This document shows positions 8,220 through 16,958 of a DNA stretch of 36,714 bases, piece after piece. Within the stretch, counting starts at the first letter, position 1. The number at the start of each line of letters is the position of its first letter. The notes beneath the pieces were generated by a model. That model was given only the letters and a program-made list of their open reading frames with translations, was not told where the DNA came from and did not search any database. The DNA comes from Candidatus Poribacteria bacterium. GTDB taxonomy: Bacteria; Poribacteria; WGA-4E; WGA-3G. Made by a program: the position numbers and the translations under genes. The DNA lies in contig JAAXHO010000298.1 of NCBI GenBank assembly GCA_012270795.1, positions 1 through 36,714 of the forward strand, written 5' to 3'.

Positions 8220-9368
8220 ATGAACTATATTGGTGGATTATTGTCATCTTTGACACGTGTCAAAAAGGCACGGTCATTACGCGCTTCCTCGTGGGATACC
8301 ACAGGTCGAAATAACGATGCATGGGATATCGCTCCCGGTGAAACTCGCGTCCTTGCAAACATAAAAGGACCCGGGTGTATCAATCATATATGGATGACGC
8401 AGCCTAATGGCTATCGGAACGTATTGATTCGGATGTTCTGGGATGATGAAGAACATCCGAGTGTGTTATGTCCATTGGGGGATTTTTTTGGACTTGGAAA
8501 TGAAATCGTAAACTCTTACGATTCCATACCGTTCTCAGCATCTACACACCACAACAATCGCTTTAATACCGGGTGTGCCCTGAACTGCTATTTGCAATTA
8601 CCATTCAACCGTTCTGCACGTGTGGAACTTGTGAATGAAGGTGAAACCCCGCATCGTCAGTACTTTTACATAGATTATGAAACATATCCTACAGAATTTG
8701 AAGCAGATGTAGCATATTTTCATGCACAATTCCATCGCGAAAATCCTTGTGACGGATGGGGGCATGAAATCCTTGTGAATACACCTGAATCAGACATCAT
8801 CAATGCAGAACGTCTTGCTTGGGAAAACAATTATGTGATATTGTCCGCAATCGGTAAGGGACATTATATCGGTTGTAATTTGTCAGTTAGTAACTTTCAA
8901 GGCACATGGTGGGGAGAAGGCGATGATATGATCTGGATAGACGGCTACAAGTGGCCCCCCGATTTACACGGCACAGGTTCAGAAGATTATCTCAATCAAG
9001 CGTGGGGTATGCAACCCAGTGCTTTTGCACACAACGGTTCATCTATACATGAAAACCATACCAATGGCTATCAGACATCTTATGTGTATCACTTAGAAAA
9101 CCCAATACGTTTCGAAAAAGAAATTCGGGTAACGATAGAACACGGACACGGTAACCATCTCAGAAATGAAATGGCCTCTGTCGCATATTGGTATCAATTG
9201 GAGCCACACAAACCGTTTGATGTACTACCAGTAGAACAACGTAAACCTGTACTGAAGGACGAAGATGGCAATTGGATTTTAGATGAAACCAACCAAACGC
9301 AATTGTCAGACATCACACTCAATGATGAAATGATAGAGAAAAAACAGCAGTGGCAAAAGAAACAATAA
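8220..9368 (+). CDS. DUF2961 / GH172-family protein (candidate furanosidase)
   Basis: 382 residues, no signal peptide. Family landmarks are visible in order: the N-terminal SSWDTTGRNND, IKGPGCINHIW, the CPLGDFFGLG motif (about 85-93), the FNTGCALNCYLQLPF block, GTWWGEGDDMIW and LHGTGSEDYLNQAWG. DUF2961 proteins are now grouped with glycoside hydrolase family 172, whose characterised members act on alpha-D-fructofuranosides or D-arabinofuranosides. The two catalytic glutamates of that family lie about 21 residues apart; Glu233 and Glu255 here are 22 apart in the matching motifs and are my candidates. The ATG follows AAAGGA. The next gene starts 41 bases downstream, so the two are probably co-expressed on one substrate. 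The exact sugar is unknown. Confidence 0.85.
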   Translation: MNYIGGLLSSLTRVKKARSLRASSWDTTGRNNDAWDIAPGETRVLANIKGPGCINHIWMTQPNGYRNVLIRMFWDDEEHPSVLCPLGDFFGLGNEIVNSYDSIPFSASTHHNNRFNTGCALNCYLQLPFNRSARVELVNEGETPHRQYFYIDYETYPTEFEADVAYFHAQFHRENPCDGWGHEILVNTPESDIINAERLAWENNYVILSAIGKGHYIGCNLSVSNFQGTWWGEGDDMIWIDGYKWPPDLHGTGSEDYLNQAWGMQPSAFAHNGSSIHENHTNGYQTSYVYHLENPIRFEKEIRVTIEHGHGNHLRNEMASVAYWYQLEPHKPFDVLPVEQRKPVLKDEDGNWILDETNQTQLSDITLNDEMIEKKQQWQKKQ

Positions 9369-9409
9369 CTTACAATGTCCTGCCAAAAATAGACCAGAGG
9401 AGATTTCAA

Positions 9410-12400
9410 ATGTCAACGTTTTTCCAAAATGTTCTTATGGGAAAAATGGAAGAAGAAACACAGAATACAGAGGAGGTAGTTGATCCTGAACAACCGGAGC
9501 CTGAACCTTCAGAAGAGACACCTATATCGGACACACCTGAACATGAAGATAAACCAAATATAGAAGAAACCCCTGACGACCCTCAAACAGAGGCTGAGCA
9601 TGAAGCGGAATCTTCCCAAGAAATATCCGACGCTAAGGAAGAATCTCATCCCGACCAAACATCTGAAACAGCTTCAGTTGAAGAAATCCTAGAACCTTCT
9701 GAGAACGTTGAAGCAGCGGAAACAAAAGAAAAACCTGCAGAAGATGTAGAATCTGATACTGATGATTCCTCAACTGATCAGCAAGTGTTCGAAGATGGGC
9801 GTGAAGTAGACGAAGAAAATATTGCTTCAGTTGAGGAAACGCCTGATTTAACAGAGACAACAGAAACTGAAGTCACCCCAGAAGTACCAGAAACCTCTGA
9901 GAAAGAAAATACACCTGAAGTAGAGACACCGCCAGATTCCAGCAAACCTAATATCCAATATTCTTTGGGTGAGAGTGAGGAATTATTTGATTTCATTGCA
10001 ATGTTTGAGAATAGTGAACACAGTGGTTCCGATCATATTTCGATAAACATGGTAGATGCTTCTGGAGGTGTTACAAAACCAGCAATCCTCGAACATCCTC
10101 CATCAACAGACTCCTCCCGAATTATCTATCATGTGGACCTTCCAAAAGTCAATGAAAACGAAAGCCTTTGCTTATACTTCAGTACTGGTCTGAGAGATGG
10201 TGTGGTGTTTGATGATCCACAAAGACAACCCGGCGGTGTAAAATTCTCTATTGAAGTTTCAGGGGAAAAGTGTTTTGAATCCACCTCAACTGAATGCCGT
10301 TGGACCCAAAACTGTGTGAACTTAACTGACTATGCAGACAAGAATGTTGAACTTGTCTTTCTCACACAATGTAACGTTGAAGGCAATAGCAATTATGCAT
10401 GGGGATTGTGGGGAGAACCGAAACTATTGAAACTCACCCGAGTCGAAAATAGAGAAAAACCATCAACGATCCAGTGTGGACTTGCAATAGCGAAACTACC
10501 TGAAGAGCACACAGCACTGTTTGAATTCAATCGGGATTGTTTTACACCAACACAAGAAATTGCGGAAGAAATCCTTAACCAATTAGAAACTGAACCGATT
10601 GAATTGATACTATATGCAGCACAACCAAAATTAGAAATTGTCAGTGTAGGAACTACTGCGGCAGTGGTCAGCACGGGTGAAGCTTATGAGATTCAATGCA
10701 CAATTAAAAACGTCGGGACAGGACCTCTGGCAATGGAAAGCAAAACCCGATTAAATATCCATAACATAAAGCTAAGACGGGGTAGAACATCTCAATATAT
10801 CAAAACACTTGCTCCAGGTGAGTCATCCACTTATGTTTGGTATGCCCGAGGTGTTTCCCGGCCAATGACTATTGATTTCTCTGTCTCTCTAAGATCACGT
10901 TTTATTGAAGGTTCAGTCAAGACGACAGGCGAAGTTCACATCCGACCAGCACTGCCGAAACTTGAATCACAAGTTATTCCTGAATTACACACTTTCACAC
11001 ATAATAAAAGTGTGGCTCTTGGCAATAAACACCTACGTATAATATTAGTCCATACCGACGATCAAACCAAATCAAAGGATAGAAAAATTCCAGCACATAT
11101 TCCAGAAAAAAATGAAACTGGAATAGAATATTACGCAATCCATGTTGCAAAAGGGAACACTTATCAGCAAATTGCAACATCTAAGAGAATTGCTGGGATA
11201 ACACATCTTTCAAATGAAACGATACATCACCACAGATTCATGCCAAATGATATACAAATTTCAGGAAACAGTTTAGGTGAATCCATTGTCAGTTTAACAG
11301 ATGAACATATAGATGAAGACGGTGTTAAATGGACACTTCAAGTCCAGATGAGACTCACTGAAGATACCAAACGTATAAGAACATCTTATCAACTATCAAC
11401 AGATAAACCACGCAAACTCCTGTCATTTAAAGGCGTGGAATTATACGCAGGACATAGAAGCACACGAGAAAAGAAAACTGCAGCACTATTTCCAGGCATC
11501 GAATTTCTTGAAGGCGATGAACCTTCCTCAAATACACGGGATGCAGCTCCACCTATTAATAACAGATTAGCACCCCATCCGTATAAAATTACTATACCCG
11601 TAATGGCAGTTGAAATACAAAAATCACTTATCGGTATCGTTTGGAACCCATTACAGTGTTGGGACGGTCAAACACAAAACTTATCCGCAGTTTTCGCATC
11701 ACCAAATTGGATTGATCACCAAAGAAATCATTTGATGGGAGTTTTCCTGCCAACAATACCAGAATGGGTGAAAGAGAATACACTTATTGCCGAAAACGCT
11801 TTCAACATGAAACCTGAAAATCCAATTGAATTTGAATGTGAAATCATCGCAGACAATTACGCAACTATATTAGATGCCGTCTCACATTGGACCGCAGCTT
11901 ATGGAACACCAAAACAACTTGAACCGCCACGCGAGGATAAAGAACAGGTGCTACTATCACGACACGGATTTATGCATACTGTCTGGGATGAAGAAAAAAG
12001 ACAATCCAGACATTGTGTCAATTGGGATTCACGGAACGAACCCGGATTTGCAACCTTGCTTTGGCACGATTATCTAATTACTAAATCCGATACTGTAAAA
12101 GAAAGAGTGAAAGAGATAGCAGAAAAAACTATCAACGATTCAGGCACAAGTGGTTTAGCTGCTCGCGGTTCATGTCATATCCTCGGCGGCGAGTTTCCAT
12201 TTTATTATGGACACATAGACGCTGCTCTTAGTTACTATGAAGCTGAAGTACAGCCAATCATCAAAGCACAAGCAGACAACGGCTCATGGGGTTTTCAGCC
12301 AAATTCCGAAAAAACACAGACGCTTGGAAAAACTGGTGATATAGTCTTGGGAACTTGCGCAGCAAACGCATTAAAACTGCTAAAACACGCACGCATCACT

Positions 12401-13312
12401 GGCAACAAAACCTCTCTTGAAGCAGGTAAAAAAGCACTGTCTTACATGGACCGTTTTACTATACCCCGTGGGGCACAAGGATGGGAATGTCCGTTATATG
12501 AACCTGACATCCTTGCTGCTGCACATGCTATCGGAGCTTACGTAGAAGCACATGCCACTACCGGTAATAAGACATACCTGAAGCGTGCAGAATATTGGGC
12601 AAATGCCGGGTTACCATTCCTTTATCACTGGCATCTGCCCGATCGCCCAGGGATGCAGTTCGCTTCTATACCAGTCTTTGGGACAACATTTTATACGCAT
12701 TCTTGGTTCGGTGTTCCAGTACAATGGAACGGCTTAGTGTATGCATATTATCTGCAACTACTCAATCAGCATACAGAAGATGATAAATGGCGACAAATTG
12801 CCGAAGGTATTACTATCAGTGCTATGTATCAGCAGTGGACAGATGGAGAACTAAAAGGAACTTATCCAGACGGTTTTTACGAATTCTGCACAGAAGGCAA
12901 AGGGCCCCATCTCAATCCTGAAGATATCATGGCAAATGTTTATGCACTTCGTGGACTTGACCCAGGGGTAAAAACAAAAATATCTGGTGCTGTTCACCTC
13001 AGTTCCGGCGCAACCCCTGAAGAATTCAAAAACTCCCGATCCGGTATGTTGAAGTGGACACTCAGTTACGCAGAAAACGAAACAAGTCATACATTGATAG
13101 TTGGATACGGCCAATCCCCAACAGTTATTCGCGCACAAATTGCGGAGACAGATAACGGCACCGACGATGCTGCTTTCGAAATCCCTAAAGTAGAATCGCT
13201 TGAAGAGACCACATCCGGATGGCGTTACATTCCTGAAAAAGACGTGATCTTCATAAAACAAATACACATTCAGACTGAAATGCAATTTCAATTGCTAAAA
13301 GATGTTGAATAA
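9410..13312 (+). CDS. Very large multidomain protein with acidic N-terminus and helical-toroid-like C-terminal half
   Basis: 1300 residues from the ATG at 9410, chosen because GAGGAG lies just upstream; an earlier in-frame ATG at 9350 overlaps the previous gene and lacks a site. Not recognised as a named family. Residues about 10-183 are extremely Glu/Pro/Thr-rich and low complexity. About 195-345 look like a beta-sandwich carbohydrate-binding module (GVKFSIEVSGEKCFES, then NVELVFLTQCN). About 400-500 resemble a CARDB/NEW3-type module (IQCTIKNVGTGPL, LAPGESSTYVW). About 510-830 are beta-rich. About 850-1160 are helical with repeated YxEA, GxxTYL and W motifs, as in alpha/alpha-toroid lyases or hydrolases. 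A short beta tail ends it. Likely a glycan-active enzyme paired with the GH172 protein. There is no signal peptide, so its location is unclear. Confidence 0.8.
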   Translation: MSTFFQNVLMGKMEEETQNTEEVVDPEQPEPEPSEETPISDTPEHEDKPNIEETPDDPQTEAEHEAESSQEISDAKEESHPDQTSETASVEEILEPSENVEAAETKEKPAEDVESDTDDSSTDQQVFEDGREVDEENIASVEETPDLTETTETEVTPEVPETSEKENTPEVETPPDSSKPNIQYSLGESEELFDFIAMFENSEHSGSDHISINMVDASGGVTKPAILEHPPSTDSSRIIYHVDLPKVNENESLCLYFSTGLRDGVVFDDPQRQPGGVKFSIEVSGEKCFESTSTECRWTQNCVNLTDYADKNVELVFLTQCNVEGNSNYAWGLWGEPKLLKLTRVENREKPSTIQCGLAIAKLPEEHTALFEFNRDCFTPTQEIAEEILNQLETEPIELILYAAQPKLEIVSVGTTAAVVSTGEAYEIQCTIKNVGTGPLAMESKTRLNIHNIKLRRGRTSQYIKTLAPGESSTYVWYARGVSRPMTIDFSVSLRSRFIEGSVKTTGEVHIRPALPKLESQVIPELHTFTHNKSVALGNKHLRIILVHTDDQTKSKDRKIPAHIPEKNETGIEYYAIHVAKGNTYQQIATSKRIAGITHLSNETIHHHRFMPNDIQISGNSLGESIVSLTDEHIDEDGVKWTLQVQMRLTEDTKRIRTSYQLSTDKPRKLLSFKGVELYAGHRSTREKKTAALFPGIEFLEGDEPSSNTRDAAPPINNRLAPHPYKITIPVMAVEIQKSLIGIVWNPLQCWDGQTQNLSAVFASPNWIDHQRNHLMGVFLPTIPEWVKENTLIAENAFNMKPENPIEFECEIIADNYATILDAVSHWTAAYGTPKQLEPPREDKEQVLLSRHGFMHTVWDEEKRQSRHCVNWDSRNEPGFATLLWHDYLITKSDTVKERVKEIAEKTINDSGTSGLAARGSCHILGGEFPFYYGHIDAALSYYEAEVQPIIKAQADNGSWGFQPNSEKTQTLGKTGDIVLGTCAANALKLLKHARITGNKTSLEAGKKALSYMDRFTIPRGAQGWECPLYEPDILAAAHAIGAYVEAHATTGNKTYLKRAEYWANAGLPFLYHWHLPDRPGMQFASIPVFGTTFYTHSWFGVPVQWNGLVYAYYLQLLNQHTEDDKWRQIAEGITISAMYQQWTDGELKGTYPDGFYEFCTEGKGPHLNPEDIMANVYALRGLDPGVKTKISGAVHLSSGATPEEFKNSRSGMLKWTLSYAENETSHTLIVGYGQSPTVIRAQIAETDNGTDDAAFEIPKVESLEETTSGWRYIPEKDVIFIKQIHIQTEMQFQLLKDVE

Positions 13313-13390
13313 ATTCTCCTTTTTAGGTAAAGTATCTAAAGAATGTAATCGGTATTTTGATTGAAAATAGATTAACAAAAAAACATAGAT

Positions 13391-13407
13391 ATGGGATAAC
13401 ATCCCAT
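13391..13407 (+). promoter_or_regulatory. Perfect hairpin touching the ribosome binding site of the DUF350 gene
   Basis: ATGGGAT, loop AAC, ATCCCAT: a 7-bp perfect stem whose right arm ends two bases before the AGGAGG at 13409-13414. In RNA it could modulate ribosome access or protect the 5' end; neither was tested. Confidence 0.4.
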
Positions 13408-13418
13408 TAGGAGGAATC

Positions 13419-13760
13419 ATGAAAGCCCAAAGAATCGTATCAACAACCTTCTGTCTTGTAATCGTAGCACTTTGTGTCTTTGCAGTTTTTGTTACAACAG
13501 CAAATGCACAGGAGAACGGTGATGCCTCAGAAGATCCCTCGCTGTTTCCTTGGAAAATTATTGCACGCGATATTATCTTAGTGGCAGTCTTTAGCATTGT
13601 TGGTTTAATCATTTTAATGGTGGGTTACAAAATCTTTGATTTAGCAACCCCGTACGACCTCAACCGACAGATCGCAGAAGATAACAACGTCGCAGCGGGG
13701 ATTGCGGTTGCAGGTGTCCTTGTCTCACTCGGTATTATCGTCGCAGCTTCAATAGGATGA
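13419..13760 (+). CDS. DUF350 (YjfL-like) inner-membrane protein with signal sequence
   Basis: 113 residues. An N-terminal signal sequence (about 1-31, ending TTANAQ) is followed by a short acidic linker and two membrane helices (about 50-73 and 92-112). Between them is DLNRQIAEDNNVAAGIAVAG, the hallmark of DUF350 proteins. Most DUF350 proteins have two such units; this one has a single unit behind an exported N-terminus. The function of the family is not established. The start is certain because of a strong AGGAGG at 5-6 bases. The gene stands alone, followed by repeats. Confidence 0.82.
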   Translation: MKAQRIVSTTFCLVIVALCVFAVFVTTANAQENGDASEDPSLFPWKIIARDIILVAVFSIVGLIILMVGYKIFDLATPYDLNRQIAEDNNVAAGIAVAGVLVSLGIIVAASIG

Positions 13761-13773
13761 TAGGTTAGTTAAT

Positions 13774-13894
13774 AGGAATTTTCTATGGTAGATTTTAATG
13801 TTATTCAAACACACCCATTTTTGATGAGTTAAAATCCATCACCTACCGCTTCACCGAATGTGTCAAATACCATTAGAATTTACCATAGAAATCT
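13774..13894. repeat. Palindromic element with CTATGGTAGATTTTAATG ends
   Basis: Left arm 13774-13800 and right arm 13870-13894 are inverted copies (TTCTATGGTAGATTTTAATG against CATTAGAATTTACCATAGAA). The ends resemble those of family C (TATGGTAGATT), but the centre is unrelated. Confidence 0.7.
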
Positions 13895-13895
13895 T

Positions 13896-13980
13896 ATACC
13901 ATTTCTAATTGATAATGTCTCTTTATTGTAGCATAAACTGCCAGTTTGTGTGTAGCATAAACTGCCAGTTTGGGTTTCCG
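13896..13980. repeat. Partial family-E element with a tandem GTAG-type REP core
   Basis: Starts with the family-E end ATACCATTTCTAATT, followed by two direct copies, 24 bases apart, of GTAGCATAAACTGCCAGTTT. No matching right end was found, so it is probably truncated. Confidence 0.55.
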
Positions 13981-14037
13981 TATTAGATTACATTTCACAC
14001 AAACCTATAATGCGACCTCATTTATAGTGAACTTTGA

Positions 14038-14166
14038 AATTATTGGGACACTTTAAATAAATCTATTTTGGAACATAACGGACAACAGAAGTTGTAGCGT
14101 AAACTTTTAGTTTGTGTCATAAGGACGCAAACTAAAAGTTTACGCTACAAAAGTGTCCCATTAATT
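14038..14166. repeat. Palindromic element with AATTATTGGGACACTT ends
   Basis: Inverted ends AATTATTGGGACACTT and AAGTGTCCCATTAATT surround a long hairpin formed by TTGTAGCGTAAACTTTTAG and its complement (14092-14150). The core is the GTAG-type REP seen in family E, in a different shell. Confidence 0.8.
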
Positions 14167-14183
14167 ATATATTTTATTATATT

Positions 14184-14369
14184 AACGTGAGTTCGGTAAA
14201 AGTCTAATTCAACTTTCATTGTCTGCTTTTCCTCTCAAATAAGAAGATTTCCCCTCGCTTGCTATTCTTAGCTCCCCGCTTGCGGGGGTTGGGGGGTCGG
14301 GATAAAGGGGGGTAGAAGTGTTTGCAACACCGATTCCAGCATAGATTAAAGTTTTACCGAACTCACGTT
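14184..14369. repeat. MITE-like element with AACGTGAGTTCGGTAAAA ends and 5-bp duplication
   Basis: Perfect 18-bp inverted ends AACGTGAGTTCGGTAAAA and TTTTACCGAACTCACGTT are flanked on both sides by ATATT (14179-14183 and 14370-14374), a probable target duplication. The core CCCCTCGCTTGC...CGGGATAAAGGGGGG is shared with 19224-19345, 21527-21708 and 36462-36643, which have other ends. Confidence 0.85.
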
Positions 14370-14411
14370 ATATTAGAATCGGTATAATTATAAACAACAC
14401 GGAGTTACATA

Positions 14412-14801
14412 TTGAATAAAGCTTTTGAAAGACCATACAAACCGATAGATCTCAACTTATCCCAAATAAAGGGATTTCCACTTACAGCAATGGCAGAACA
14501 GTTGATGAAAGATGCAGATGCCGCTACTTCTGGTCGCGCATCCTTGACGCTAGCACGGGGCGATGAAATGACCGTCGTGCTCGTATGTATGAAAGAGGGG
14601 ACAACCCTTGACGAACACTCGGCTCCTGCAACTGCTACAGTTATTACACTCAGCGGCAACATACTTTTTACATCAAAAACCTGTAATGTTACACTCGTCC
14701 AAGGGGAATCTGTTACATTCACAGCTGATATTGATCATGCAGTACACGCAAACGAAGACAGTGCTTTCCTCATCATTATTGGCGGCAAACCTTCTAACTG
14801 A
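14412..14801 (+). CDS. Small cupin-fold protein
   Basis: 129 residues, read from TTG at 14412, which has GGAG 7 bases upstream. The single beta-barrel shows a degenerate first cupin motif (EGTTLDEHSAPATATVITLSG) and a second one (LVQGESVTFTADIDHAVHA). Only one or two of the usual metal-binding histidines remain (in DEHSAP and DHAVHA), so metal binding is uncertain. Small cupins of this kind are often sensors or binding proteins; no reaction is assigned. The PhyH gene follows after 79 bases, and the two may share a transcript. Confidence 0.75.
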   Translation: MNKAFERPYKPIDLNLSQIKGFPLTAMAEQLMKDADAATSGRASLTLARGDEMTVVLVCMKEGTTLDEHSAPATATVITLSGNILFTSKTCNVTLVQGESVTFTADIDHAVHANEDSAFLIIIGGKPSN

Positions 14802-14880
14802 AAACAGAAATACTGAAGATACTACGATCAAAGTTTATAGGAATTAATCGTCAGCAAAGTAAAACAGTTAGGAGCAATAG

Positions 14881-15690
14881 ATGGAACGAATATCTTACTT
14901 GTCAGAACAAAACGTCAACCCAGAACAAATTCAAGAATGGGTTGAAACCTTTCACCGTGACGGATGTCTATTCCTACAAAACGTGTTGACCCCTGATCAC
15001 TGTGCAGAACTTCGGCAAGATTTAGAGTGGTCACTTGAAAACAATCCCAATGGTTTGAATAGCGGAAACTACGAATCGACCATGCATTTATGTCACCGCA
15101 TGTTTGAACATAGCAAGGCAAACCTACGATTGTTTGACCTGGAACCGATTGTCTCGTTTGCAGAAGCACTAATTGCAGGGGAATGCCACGTCATACACAA
15201 TAACTCCTTCCAAACACGTCCTGGCGGCGGTATCACATCATGGCATCAAGACGACTCACCACACTACCTCGTCACAGAAGGCGAACCGCCAAAAAACGTA
15301 AAACTCCCCGTGCTCCTCTTTACCGCAAACTACTACCTTACAGATGTAACTAAGATTGAACATGGGGGAACAGAGGTTATTCCAGGATCACATCTTTTTG
15401 GTGCATCGCCTCCCAACCCAATAGATGGCACAGAATGGGAAGACAAGGTCCAATACAACCTCGGCAAAGCAGGCAGTGTCATTATGTTCAACAATCAGGT
15501 ATGGCACCGTGGCGGTCCCAATCAGAGCCAACGCACCCGTTATATCACACAAATAACCTACGCTCGACGACTGGTCGGTCACAAATTTTATCCATTCATG
15601 AATTATAACATGCCAGAATCGATCTATCAAGACGCAAACCCGCGCCTCCGACGTTTATTAGGCTTTCTCAATCACGGTGCCTACGGTTAG
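14881..15690 (+). CDS. Phytanoyl-CoA dioxygenase (PhyH)-family Fe(II)/2-oxoglutarate oxygenase
   Basis: 269 residues. The facial triad is visible: His122 and Asp124 in TSWHQDDSPHY and His209 in QVWHRGGPN, with a following Arg (QRTRYITQ, about 218-220) placed to bind 2-oxoglutarate. GGTEVIPGSHLFG (162-174) is the usual strand before the distal histidine. The family hydroxylates varied small molecules; the substrate cannot be told from sequence. The ATG follows TTAGGAGC. Such proteins are greatly expanded in Poribacteria, which supports the assignment of the genome. Confidence 0.88.
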   Translation: MERISYLSEQNVNPEQIQEWVETFHRDGCLFLQNVLTPDHCAELRQDLEWSLENNPNGLNSGNYESTMHLCHRMFEHSKANLRLFDLEPIVSFAEALIAGECHVIHNNSFQTRPGGGITSWHQDDSPHYLVTEGEPPKNVKLPVLLFTANYYLTDVTKIEHGGTEVIPGSHLFGASPPNPIDGTEWEDKVQYNLGKAGSVIMFNNQVWHRGGPNQSQRTRYITQITYARRLVGHKFYPFMNYNMPESIYQDANPRLRRLLGFLNHGAYG

Positions 15691-15744
15691 AAACAAATTT
15701 CCGTATCAGTGGGAACAAGCAACATCAAATAAAGAGGACAACCC

Positions 15745-16917
15745 ATGAAAACAACACCATATTTTATACTTACGCTACTTACTTTTACAATGCTTGCCTT
15801 TTTACCGAACAGTTTCGCACAAGACGACACCTCCGAATATGTCGTGCGGGTGATCTACTTTTATCCTAACGACATTGAACCGCAAGAAAGTGTTCCCGCA
15901 ACGCTGAGTTCACTCGTAAAAGACGTTCAAAAGTTTTTTGCCGATGAAATGGAACGGCACGGATTCGACAGAAAAACATTCAAATTAGAAACTGATGAAA
16001 ACGATCAACTAATTGTGCAACAAGTTATAGGAAAATTCGACAATACACATTACTATACACATTACTATGGTGACCCTTCAAGATACGGTGCAGCCGAAAC
16101 AGAAATTAATGATAAAATTGATAGGTCAAAAAACGTTATCTATCTATCTTGGATAGACCTATACAATCCAAACACCGTTGAATTTCAAATTAGTGGCATT
16201 GGCTCTGGCAGCTCTTCCAAGGGGCGCGTATTATTGCGTTCTACTAATTTTGACTTCGCTAACATTGAAAGAATACCTCAAAACCACTACATTCGCGCTT
16301 GGACAGTTATTTTCCATGAACTTGGACACGCCTTCGGATTGAACCACGATTTCAGAAATGATGTATATATTATGTCTTACGGTGCTGCCCCAGATCAATT
16401 GTCGTATTGTGCTGCCAAATGGCTGAGGACTCATCGCTATTTCAACACTAATGAGACTGCAATAAATGATAATACAATGATAAAAATGCTAACACCAGAG
16501 GTCAACTCTACACAGATTTCCATCCGTCTAAAATTTGAAATCGCCGATCCCGATGGACTCCATCATGCAATGTTAATTACACAAGCTGCACAAGGATTGA
16601 TAGATTGTAAAGAATTAAGTGGCTATAGCAGCACTGTAGAATTTGTAACAACCAATATTACAGCAGATTCTACTGTCGTATCTCTTGGTGTTATGGATTC
16701 ACACGGGAACTTTAAAACTGGAAAATTTAGTGTTTCTATTTCCTCTTTTCTTGCCTCGAAAGTTGTACCAATCCCTGATGCAAATTTAGCAAAAGCTGTT
16801 CACGAGGCACTCGCATTAACACCTACAACTTCAATTACACAACTGGATATGCTTAAACTCACGACCCTTAAGAGATCCGAAAAACAAGAACACGAAATAT
16901 TCCTGAACACCAGATAA
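15745..16917 (+). CDS. Secreted metzincin-type zinc metalloprotease, 5' part of a frameshifted gene
   Basis: 390 residues before an early stop. Signal peptide at about 1-25 (FLPNSFAQ). The catalytic zinc site HELGHAFGLNH (191-201) is followed by Asp202, and a Met-turn YIMSYG lies at about 209-213, so this is a metzincin. Residues about 245-335 form a beta domain. The C-terminus runs into what should be leucine-rich repeats (VPIPDANLAKAVHEALAL, then ITQLDMLKLTTL) and then becomes nonsense (KQEHEIFLNTR). The LRR reading resumes in the -1 frame downstream (16959-17618). One missing base near the A-run at 16880-16884 explains the break. The ATG has AAAGAGGAC upstream. Confidence 0.82.
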   Translation: MKTTPYFILTLLTFTMLAFLPNSFAQDDTSEYVVRVIYFYPNDIEPQESVPATLSSLVKDVQKFFADEMERHGFDRKTFKLETDENDQLIVQQVIGKFDNTHYYTHYYGDPSRYGAAETEINDKIDRSKNVIYLSWIDLYNPNTVEFQISGIGSGSSSKGRVLLRSTNFDFANIERIPQNHYIRAWTVIFHELGHAFGLNHDFRNDVYIMSYGAAPDQLSYCAAKWLRTHRYFNTNETAINDNTMIKMLTPEVNSTQISIRLKFEIADPDGLHHAMLITQAAQGLIDCKELSGYSSTVEFVTTNITADSTVVSLGVMDSHGNFKTGKFSVSISSFLASKVVPIPDANLAKAVHEALALTPTTSITQLDMLKLTTLKRSEKQEHEIFLNTR

Positions 16918-16958
16918 CAGACCTAATCGGAATTCAACATGCACTGAATCTAAGGTAT

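Larger units (their letters stand above)
13761..14411. other. Repeat-packed intergenic region
   Basis: Four palindromic elements lie almost end to end (13774-13894, 13896-13980, 14038-14166, 14184-14369). A possible -10 box TATAAT at 14383-14388 serves the cupin gene; its -35 position would fall inside the end of the last element. No coding frame was seen. Confidence 0.65.

Noticed and set aside
9350-9409. Earlier ATG for the 1300-residue protein
   Set aside because: It would overlap the GH172 gene end and has no ribosome site, whereas ATG 9410 has GAGGAG.
14240-14310. Rho-independent terminator at the GC-rich CCCCGCTTGCGGGG core
   Set aside because: It recurs in several elements away from gene ends and lacks a following T-run on either strand in most copies.
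16879-16890. Programmed -1 frameshift in the metzincin gene
   Set aside because: The A-run is not in the phase of a classical X-XXY-YYZ slippery heptamer for the upstream frame; a missing base is simpler.
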